In this document: piece after piece, positions 7,746 to 20,113 of the stretch
Layout: the number at the start of each line of letters is the position of its first letter
Numbering within the stretch: position 1 is the first letter of the stretch
DNA from: Xanthomonas sontii
GTDB lineage: Bacteria > Pseudomonadota > Gammaproteobacteria > Xanthomonadales > Xanthomonadaceae
Reading direction: 5' to 3'
Length of the DNA: 64,000 bases
NCBI RefSeq assembly: GCF_040529055.1
Contig: NZ_CP132342.1
Span: 955,001 to 1,019,000, forward strand
Program-made: the position numbers and the translations under genes
The notes under the pieces: generated by a model
Seen by the model: only the letters and a program-made list of their open reading frames with translations
The model's database searches: none
What the model was told of the DNA's origin: nothing

Positions 7746-8804
7746 TCACTTCTTGCCGGTGATCTCGCGCGCGTACTTGGACAGGATCTCCATCTGCGGC
7801 TTCTCGCTGCCGTCCTTGCCGGGCTGCACATTGAACGGATAGTCGGGCTTCCACCACGCACCTGCGGCCCACCAGGTCCAACCGAGAATCACGTCGTCGT
7901 TCTTCTGCATGTAGCTGAGCATGTTCTCCAGCGCCTGATCGCAGGTGGGCGTATTCGCGGTGGCGAACTCGCCGATGAAGCCGACCTTCTTGTTCTCGCG
8001 CAACCAGCTGACGAAGCCGGCCAGCTTCTCGGCGCCGGCGGTGGCGCTGACGCACTCGCCCTTGGTGCCGCTGTTGTCGCGGTCCAGGTACTGGTGCGCT
8101 TCGAACGCCATGCGGTTGCGCGGATCCTTCAGCGGCTGCAGGGCCACCGCGTTGGGCGTGCCATAGGCGGTGCTGCGCCAGCTGTGCGCGCCGGTGTAGG
8201 CGGTGCCCGGCACCAGGATCAGGTTGTTGGCGCCGGCCTTGCGGATGGCATCGATCGCCGCCTGCGCCGCGCTGGCCCAGTCGGTCGAGGAGACTGCGTT
8301 GGGCTCGTTCATCAGCCCGAAGATGACGTGGTCGTCGCTCTTGAACTCCTTGGCCAGGCGCCGCCACAGGTCGGCGAACACCTCGTCCGGGGCGCCGGCG
8401 CTGCCGACCAGCGCGCCGTTGTACTTGGCGTAGTTGTGCGGGTCCAGGATCAGGTACAGGTGGTTGGCCTTGGCCTGCTCCACCGCTTTCTTCAACAGCG
8501 CCAGTTGCGCCGGGTCGAACTCGCCCTTGGCGGTGGGCTGCAGGCGCTCCCACAGGAACGGCAGGCGGATGGTGTTCATGCCCTTGCTGGCGAAGTAGCT
8601 GTAGTCGCCGGCGGTCGGGTAGGTGTAGTCCTTGTACAGCACACCGGGCTTCTTGCCGGAGTTGAACTCGGCGCCGGACAGGTTGACGCCGGCGTACTTG
8701 AGCACGCTGCGGCCTTCGGCGGCGGCGTTGCAGGCGACGGTGGCGAGCAGCAGTGCCAGCGGCAGGGAACGCCAGCGCGGGGAACACGACGAGGAAAGCG
8801 ACAT
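7746..8804 (-). CDS. Secreted GH5 endoglucanase, copy 3
   Basis: The protein is 352 residues from the ATG at 8804, preceded by AGGAAGCTCC; the longer in-frame start at 8906 is rejected because the signal peptide (PLALLLATVACNAAAEG) begins after this ATG. GH5 residues are present: acid/base Glu in GLMNEPNA, nucleophile Glu in FIGEFAT, and WAAGAWW. It ends in GKK. Copies 1 and 3 are the closest pair. The Cys within the hydrophobic segment is not in a proper lipobox, so a secreted form is more likely than a lipoprotein. It is the upstream-most gene of the tandem GH5 set. Confidence 0.92.
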   Translation of the reverse strand: MSLSSSCSPRWRSLPLALLLATVACNAAAEGRSVLKYAGVNLSGAEFNSGKKPGVLYKDYTYPTAGDYSYFASKGMNTIRLPFLWERLQPTAKGEFDPAQLALLKKAVEQAKANHLYLILDPHNYAKYNGALVGSAGAPDEVFADLWRRLAKEFKSDDHVIFGLMNEPNAVSSTDWASAAQAAIDAIRKAGANNLILVPGTAYTGAHSWRSTAYGTPNAVALQPLKDPRNRMAFEAHQYLDRDNSGTKGECVSATAGAEKLAGFVSWLRENKKVGFIGEFATANTPTCDQALENMLSYMQKNDDVILGWTWWAAGAWWKPDYPFNVQPGKDGSEKPQMEILSKYAREITGKK

Positions 8805-9377
8805 GGGGGAGCTTCCTGGAGTGAGGGAGACGCCGTCCGCGTCGGGGGAGCGCGGAGCGGCAGGCGCAAGCGTGCAAGGATCGCGCCCGTGATCGCCAGC
8901 CTGCACGCACCCGTGTTAGCCCGGCATTCACCTGGCGCGGACACGCTGCGCGCGGACGTCGGCGGCGTCACATCAGGTGCGTGGTGCAGCCGTCGGCAGC
9001 GGCGTGATCGAGGTCGCGGCCATGCTTCCATCGCCGGCGCGCCAGGTTGGACTAGCGGCGAAGGATGAGCGGTGGAGAAGGTGTTCGCTAGATGCCAGCG
9101 ACGCTACCTGCGCGGTGGTGGTGGCGTTGGTGAAGGCGATCGCTGCCGGCGGCGGCGGTGGCGAGGCGGTAGCGTTCGACGAGGTCCATGCCGAGGCCAG
9201 CGCAGGCGCTGGCGACGTGGCTGGAGGCCGGCCGCTCCAGGCGACTTCGACTTTCGGCGAATGCGGAGCGCAGCGGTTCGGCGATGCGGTCGAAGGTCGC
9301 ATCGCCCAGTCGAGCAAGTATTGCCGTCGTCGTCGCCGCCGAACTAACCGAACGCTGCAGCAGCCTCGCAGCGTCGC
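8805..9377. other. Intergenic region between gltD and GH5 copy 3
   Basis: This 573-bp stretch has no gene I can support. A minus-strand reading frame continuous with 9088-9320 (containing GLGMDLVERYR) looks faintly protein-like and could be a decayed remnant, but has no convincing start, RBS or homology. The part near 8805-8990 should carry the promoter of GH5 copy 3. Confidence 0.5.
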
Positions 9378-15533
<6,156 letters not shown>

Positions 15534-15854
15534 GTCTGCCTCTGAAAGCGATCCGAAGGAACGCGGCGACACTCGCCCCCGCTCTGTCCTGGAGCGCTTC
15601 TTGAGGTCACCGGAATCCCGACTAAAACATAGTTGGTGCGGTGCCGCAATACACCGTTACACCTGCAACTTCAGCGCTGGCGGCGGCGCTGTCGCCGCCG
15701 CCGCGCCGGGCGTCCTGGCGGCGCCCCCGGGCCTGTCCTTGTGCGTGCCCGGGACTGTGTCATTACCCGTCATGGACAGACGTCCACTCCCTCGCGCTTC
15801 CTTGCCCGGGCACGCGCAAGGGCGGCGCGACCTGCCCGGGAATGGGGACGGGCC
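15534..15854. other. Intergenic region upstream of gltB
   Basis: This 321-bp stretch must contain the gltB promoter; an A+T-rich patch (ACTAAAACATAGTTGG) near 15620-15640 is the likeliest site, but I cannot assign -35/-10 boxes with confidence. A GC stem-loop is listed separately. No gene is seen. Confidence 0.5.
15679..15702 (-). terminator. GC stem-loop after the I78 lipoprotein gene
   Basis: GGCGGCGGCG, loop CTGT, then CGCCGCCGCC: a perfect 10-bp stem about 150 bp downstream of the I78 stop. No T run, so termination is inferred only. Confidence 0.35.
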
Positions 15855-16250
15855 CTAGCCGCAGCGCACGCCGGTGATCTGGTTCTTCTCGTCGACCTCG
15901 ATGTTGAGCCGTTCGCCGTTGAACTCCATGGTCACTGCCTGGTTCGGCTTGAGCACGCGCGCGGTCTTGGCGCCGGTGTCGCTGCGTGCTTGGTCCAGCA
16001 GCGCCGGCGCGAAGGTTTGCCCAACCAGACCCTGCGCCTGCGAGGCATCGCAGGTGCCCACCGGTGGGGCGTCCGGCGCGTTGGCCGGGTCCGGCGCGGC
16101 GGCCTGCTGCGCGGCGGCCTGCGCCTTGGCGCTCACCTGTTCCTGCTCGTCCGGCGGCGGCGCGCCGCAGGCGGCCAGGGCCAGCGCCAGGCAGGCCGTG
16201 CCGAGCAGGCCGGCACGCGTTGACGCACGGGAGGAAAGGAGGTTGCTCAT
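15855..16250 (-). CDS. I78-family peptidase inhibitor lipoprotein
   Basis: The 131-residue protein has a lipoprotein signal peptide (ALALAACG, Cys near residue 28) and so is probably anchored in a membrane facing the periplasm. Residues about 66-131 fit the inhibitor I78 family (PF11720): a conserved first Cys (GTCDASQAQGLVGQ), the segment VLKPNQAVTMEF, then LNIEVDEKNQITGVRCG with the second Cys. I78 proteins are small serine-protease inhibitors; whether this one inhibits anything is unknown. Start chosen at the ATG with AGGAGCCCCG upstream. A paralogue lies at 17918-18274 beyond topoisomerase IB. Confidence 0.85.
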   Translation of the reverse strand: MSNLLSSRASTRAGLLGTACLALALAACGAPPPDEQEQVSAKAQAAAQQAAAPDPANAPDAPPVGTCDASQAQGLVGQTFAPALLDQARSDTGAKTARVLKPNQAVTMEFNGERLNIEVDEKNQITGVRCG

Positions 16251-16642
16251 CGGGGCTCCTATGGATGGAGGGAAGAGGGGTGAAGCATAGAGCGTGTGAT
16301 GCGCTTTGCGTCGCCGTCGTCTCGCCGGGCGACGGCAGGCGCCGGCGCAGCGCAGGTTCCGGTGGCGACAGGATCGGACACCGCGCGTTCGCCAGGCGTT
16401 AACCGGCACGCTGACACGCCTTGCGGGAATGGGTTGAGCCGCGACGCGTGACGTCCGATGCGAGCTGACCGCGTCAGGCCTCGGGACTGAAGTCCCTCCC
16501 ACACGGACTGCAGCACCTTCCGCAGCGGTGGACCGACATGCCGCAGGCGGCGATCGCTCACGCGGCCTAGCCGCGGCACTGCCGACAATCGATGCTCGTG
16601 GAACCGGCGGCGCGGGCCGCGGTTCCGGCTTCCGGAGGTCCG
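16251..16642. other. Divergent promoter region, I78 lipoprotein / topoisomerase IB
   Basis: 392 bp between two divergent starts. Apart from the REP at 16477-16505 I see no gene or clear operator. Confidence 0.6.
16477..16505 (-). repeat. REP-type palindrome GTGGGAGGGACTTCAGTCCC
   Basis: On the minus strand it reads GTGTGGGAGGGACTTCAGTC then CCGAGGC, with a GGGACT/AGTCCC stem. An almost identical copy in the other orientation is at 45106-45132. Confidence 0.8.
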
Positions 16643-17872
16643 ATGTCCAACGCGTCCCGTTCCACCGCCGCGGCCGAGGCGGCGCGTGCCCGCCAGTCCC
16701 GCCAGGCCGCCAGCAGCGCCGGCCTGGTCTATGTCAGCGATCAGGAGCCGGGCATCGTCCGCCGCCGCGCCGGCAAGGGCTTCGGTTACCGCCTGCCGGA
16801 CGGCAGCGCGGTGCGCGATGCGGCCACCCTGCAGCGCATCCGCCAGCTGGCGATCCCGCCGGCCTATACCGAAGTGTGGATCTGTACGCGCGACAACGGC
16901 CACCTGCAGGCCACCGGACGCGACGCGCGCCGGCGCAAGCAGTACCGCTACCACGCCGACTGGGCGCAGGTGCGCGGCGACGGCAAGTTCGAGCGCATCG
17001 TCGCCTTCGGCCAGGCCCTGCCGCGGCTGCGCCGGCGCCTGCGCCGCGACATGGCCCTGCCCGGCTACCCGCGCGACAAGGTGCTGGCGATGGTGGTGGC
17101 GCTGATGGCCGAGACCCTGGTGCGCGTGGGCAACGCCGAATACGCGCGCAGCAACCGCTCCTACGGCCTGACCACGCTGCGCAATCGCCACCTGGCGTTC
17201 GTGAAGGGCGGCCGTGCGCGGCTGCAGTTCCGCGGCAAGGGCGGCCAGGAGCACGACATCGAGGTCGACGACGTGCACCTGGTCAAGCTGATCCGTGGCT
17301 GCCAGCAATTGCCGGGGCAGGCGCTGTTCCAGTACCGCGACGACGACGGCCAGCTGCAGCCGGTGGATTCGGGCGAGGTCAACGCCTACCTGCGCGAGGC
17401 GATGGGCGAGAGCTTCACCGCCAAGGACTTCCGCACTTGGGGCGGCACCCGCGCCGCGCTGCAACGGCTGGCCGCGCTGCCGCTGCCCGACACCGGCGGC
17501 GAGCGCGCGCTGGCGCAGGCGCAGAACGCGGTGATCCGTGAGGTGGCCGAGGCGCTGGGCAATACCCCGGCGGTGTGCCGCAAGGCCTACATCGACCCGT
17601 GCGTGTTCGACGGCTGGCGCTGCGGTCGCCTGCACGGACTATGCGAGGGCGTGCGCGGCGAACGGCAGTGGGACCTGATCACGCTGAAGTACCTGGGCCG
17701 GGCACGCACCGCGGCACGCAAGGCGGCCAAGGCCGCCGGCCGCAGCTCGGCCAAGGCGCCGTCGCTGCGCAAGGGCGCGCGTGCTGCGCGCAAGGGCGCT
17801 GCGGCGGGCGCGCAGGGCAGCGGTACCCGCGCCAAGCGCAAGACCGCAACTCCCGCACGCAAGCGCGCCTGA
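16643..17872 (+). CDS. DNA topoisomerase IB (poxvirus type)
   Basis: The 409-residue protein relaxes supercoils by a transient 3'-phosphotyrosyl link. The start ATG has GGAGG at the right distance. An N-terminal domain is followed by the catalytic core with the conserved Arg in SNRSYGLTTLRNRH, Lys in FRGKGG, Arg in FRTWGGT, and the nucleophile Tyr316 in KAYIDP. Residues from about 345 on form a Lys/Ala/Arg-rich tail likely to bind DNA non-specifically, longer than in Deinococcus TopIB (346 residues). It sits in a neighbourhood with LigD, an SDR and DUF3606, a set often associated with stress survival in proteobacteria. Confidence 0.95.
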   Translation: MSNASRSTAAAEAARARQSRQAASSAGLVYVSDQEPGIVRRRAGKGFGYRLPDGSAVRDAATLQRIRQLAIPPAYTEVWICTRDNGHLQATGRDARRRKQYRYHADWAQVRGDGKFERIVAFGQALPRLRRRLRRDMALPGYPRDKVLAMVVALMAETLVRVGNAEYARSNRSYGLTTLRNRHLAFVKGGRARLQFRGKGGQEHDIEVDDVHLVKLIRGCQQLPGQALFQYRDDDGQLQPVDSGEVNAYLREAMGESFTAKDFRTWGGTRAALQRLAALPLPDTGGERALAQAQNAVIREVAEALGNTPAVCRKAYIDPCVFDGWRCGRLHGLCEGVRGERQWDLITLKYLGRARTAARKAAKAAGRSSAKAPSLRKGARAARKGAAAGAQGSGTRAKRKTATPARKRA

Positions 17873-17880
17873 GCACCGCG

Positions 17881-17898
17881 CCGCCGCGGGCGCGGCGG
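17881..17898. terminator. GC palindrome between convergent genes
   Basis: CCGCCGCG-GG-CGCGGCGG, a perfect 8-bp inverted repeat 8 bp after the topoisomerase IB stop and 19 bp before the convergent I78 paralogue stop. Possible bidirectional stem without T runs. Confidence 0.35.
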
Positions 17899-17917
17899 GC
17901 GGGCCCGGCAACGCGGA

Positions 17918-18274
17918 TCAGCCGCAATACACAGTAGTGATGTTGTTGGTCGGGCCAACTTCGACGGTCAGCCGGTCGCCGCCGGTTTCGCGCGCGCCGC
18001 GGTTGGCGCTGTCCACGCCGCTGGAGGTGGCGCCGTTGTCGCTGACGCTGCTCTTGACTACCTGCACCTTGAGGCTGTCGCTGTCGACGCGGGCGCGTTC
18101 GACGGTCATGCGCGAGGCGGCCAGGCCGACCGCGCCGCGGACCTTGTCGATATGGCACTGGCCGGAGATGACGCCGTCGATCGGCTGCACCTGCGCCACC
18201 TGGGTGGTGCTGCAGGCGCCGAGCAGCAGCACGGCGGCGAACGGGGCGAGGCGGGCAAGCGGGTGGCGGATCAT
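17918..18274 (-). CDS. I78-like lipoprotein, second copy
   Basis: The 118-residue protein starts at an ATG with a strong RBS (AAGGAGA) and has a lipobox (VLLLGACS). The mature part keeps the I78 pattern: a Cys in SGQCHIDK, then DRLTVEVGPTNNITTVYCG at the end, closely comparable to LNIEVDEKNQITGVRCG of the copy at 15855-16250. The centre carries a Ser/Gly/Asp-rich insertion (SVSDNGATSSG). Inhibitor activity is unproven. Convergent with topoisomerase IB. Confidence 0.75.
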   Translation of the reverse strand: MIRHPLARLAPFAAVLLLGACSTTQVAQVQPIDGVISGQCHIDKVRGAVGLAASRMTVERARVDSDSLKVQVVKSSVSDNGATSSGVDSANRGARETGGDRLTVEVGPTNNITTVYCG

Positions 18275-18413
18275 GGGGCGTCTCCTTCGATCGATGGCGC
18301 GAGCCTGTCGCGGCGCATGTTTGCGCCGCATGAAGAGATCGCGCCGGCGGTTTCACCGGTCGTGGCCGCCGCCGGGGCCAGACTCGGGATTCCCCCAGCA
18401 ACCGGAGCCGATC

Positions 18414-18647
18414 ATGGCCACCTGCGATGTCTGCGGAAACGACGACGACCAGGCCTTCACCCTGACCCAGGGCGCGCGCAGCGGTACCTTCGATTCGTTC
18501 GAGTGCGCCATCCACGCCTTCGCCCCGCGCTGCAGCCACTGCGAGTGCCGCATCGTCGGCCACGGCGTGCAGGCCGGCGAGCGCATGTTCTGCTGCGCGC
18601 ATTGCGCCCAGCACGCCGGCGTCAGCGGTCTCGCCGACCGCGCCTGA
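18414..18647 (+). CDS. Small Cys-rich zinc-binding protein
   Basis: The 77-residue protein starts MATCDVCGNDDDQAF and contains four CxxC-like pairs (CDVC, CSHCEC, CCAHC) and several His, the pattern of a small metal-binding or metallothionein-like protein found in proteobacteria. No signal peptide, so cytoplasmic. RBS GGAG lies upstream. It is followed by a stem-loop and then the SDR gene. A role in metal storage or stress response is a guess; the metal (probably zinc) is inferred from the ligands. Confidence 0.8.
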   Translation: MATCDVCGNDDDQAFTLTQGARSGTFDSFECAIHAFAPRCSHCECRIVGHGVQAGERMFCCAHCAQHAGVSGLADRA

Positions 18648-18669
18648 GCGACGCCCGTTCCTTCCCTTC

Positions 18670-18698
18670 GAGGAGGACTGCGCGATTGCGTCCTCCTC
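18670..18698 (+). terminator. Stem-loop between Cys-rich gene and SDR gene
   Basis: GAGGAGGAC and GTCCTCCTC pair perfectly around an 11-nt loop, 22 bp after the Cys-rich stop and 20 bp before the SDR start. No T run follows. It contains an RBS-like GAGGAGG inside the stem, so it may terminate, attenuate, or protect mRNA ends. Confidence 0.5.
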
Positions 18699-18718
18699 CC
18701 GCATCCGGAGTATTGCTG

Positions 18719-19747
18719 ATGGCCTCCCGCAAGCGTCCTGCCGCCACCCCGTCCGCCCCGTCCAAGCGCAGCAGCGCCACGGCGTCGTCCAGCGCCAAGA
18801 CCGTGCAGCAGCAACGCGCGCTGCAGCGCGCGGTCGATGCCGGCGACGCCAAGCCCAAGCGCGCCAAGCCGGGCGACGCGGGTCAGGCCGGGCCACGCAA
18901 GCAGCCGCAGCGCATGCCCAGGCAGCACCTGGCCAAGCCGGGCAACGAGCACGAGTTGGCGCTGCAGCCGCGCTTCGAGGCGCCGGAGTACGTGGGCAGC
19001 GGCAAGCTGCGCGGCATGAGCGCGATCGTGACCGGCGCCGATTCGGGCATCGGCCGCGCGGTAGCGGTGCTGTTCGCGCGCGAGGGCGCGGACGTGGCGG
19101 TGCTGTACCTGGACGAACACGAGGATGCGCAGGTCACCCGCCAGCATGTGGAGAACGAAGGCCGCCGCTGCATCACCATCGCCGGCGACGTGAAGGATCC
19201 GGCGTTCTGCGAGGACGCGGTGGCGCAGACCGTCAAAGCCTTCGGCGGGCTCGATGTGCTGGTCAACAACGCCGCGTTCCAGTTGCATTGCGATGCGCTG
19301 GAGGACCTGAGCGAGGAACATCTGCAGGAGACCTTGCAGACCAACATCGCCGGCTATTTCCACATGGCGCGCGCGGCGCTGCCGCATCTCAAGCGTGGTT
19401 CGGCGATCGTCAACAGCGGTTCGGAGACCGGGCTGTTCGGCAGCAAGTCGCTGTTGGACTATTCGGCGACCAAGGGCGCGATCCATGCCTTCACCATGGC
19501 GCTGGCCAGCCAGTTGCAGCCGCGCGGCATCCGCGTCAACGCGGTCGCGCCGGGGCCGGTATGGACGCCGCTCAATCCCGCCGACAAGCCTGCGGAGGAC
19601 GTGGCCGAATTCGGCAAGCAGAACCCGATGGGACGCCCGGCGCAGCCGGAGGAGCTGTCGCCGGCGTATGTGTTCCTGGCCTCGCCGATCACCGCCAGCT
19701 ACATCAATGGCGCGATCCTGCCGGTGATGGGTGGGCCGACGGGGTAG
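18719..19747 (+). CDS. SDR family oxidoreductase with basic N-terminal tail
   Basis: The 342-residue protein belongs to the classical short-chain dehydrogenases, YghA/YhxC type. The Rossmann fold starts near residue 100 with TGADSGIGRAVA; the NNAA motif, catalytic Ser (NSGSETG) and YSATK follow, so the NAD(P)-dependent core is intact. The first 85 residues are unusual for an SDR: low-complexity, rich in Lys, Ala, Ser and Pro, ending in RMPRQHLAKPG. Substrate unknown; relatives reduce aldehydes and are often stress-induced. It is convergent with ligD across a repeat array. Confidence 0.9.
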   Translation: MASRKRPAATPSAPSKRSSATASSSAKTVQQQRALQRAVDAGDAKPKRAKPGDAGQAGPRKQPQRMPRQHLAKPGNEHELALQPRFEAPEYVGSGKLRGMSAIVTGADSGIGRAVAVLFAREGADVAVLYLDEHEDAQVTRQHVENEGRRCITIAGDVKDPAFCEDAVAQTVKAFGGLDVLVNNAAFQLHCDALEDLSEEHLQETLQTNIAGYFHMARAALPHLKRGSAIVNSGSETGLFGSKSLLDYSATKGAIHAFTMALASQLQPRGIRVNAVAPGPVWTPLNPADKPAEDVAEFGKQNPMGRPAQPEELSPAYVFLASPITASYINGAILPVMGGPTG

Positions 19748-19787
19748 TGGGTGCGTGGGTTGGCGGGTGAGTTGGCTGGCGGTCGGA

Positions 19788-20110
19788 CCCTCACCCCAAC
19801 CCCTCTCCCGACGGGAGAGGGGCTTTGCTCCTCCTTCTCCCTTCGGGACCATGGCCCCCTTTTTGGGGGAAGGTGCCCCGCAGGGGCGGATGAGGGTGCG
19901 GTCGCTCGTGTTCGATCTCAGCGAGTCGCTTCGCGTCGGACCCTCACCCCAACCCCTCTCCCGATGGGAGAGGGGCTTTGCTCCTCCTTCTCCCCTCGGG
20001 AGAAGGTGCCCCGCAGGGGCGGATGAGGGTACGGTCGCTCGCGTTCAATCTCAGCGAGTCGCTACGCCCCGACCCTCACCCCAACCCCTCTCGCGGGGGG
20101 AGAGGGGCTT
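19788..20110. repeat. Array of GC-rich palindromic repeats between SDR and ligD
   Basis: Three successive copies start at about 19788, 19941 and 20073, each with CCCTCACCCCAACCCCTCTC and a GGGAGAGGGG stem. The first two also carry the CTTCTCC / GGTGCCCCGCAGGGGCGGAT part. The 39-nt linkers between copies are themselves repeated (GTCGCTCG..TTC.ATCTCAGCGAG), so the array arose by tandem duplication of repeat plus linker. The third copy is truncated. The array fills the space between two convergent gene ends. Confidence 0.9.
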
Positions 20111-20113
20111 TGC

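Noticed and set aside
5026..8804. A plant-inducible promoter box (TTCGB-N15-TTCGB) before the GH5 genes.
   Set aside because: No pair of half-sites with correct spacing was seen upstream of copies 1 or 3.
8973..9320. Possible small minus-strand gene in the gltD to GH5 gap.
   Set aside because: No start with an RBS and no recognisable family; may be a decayed remnant but not supportable.
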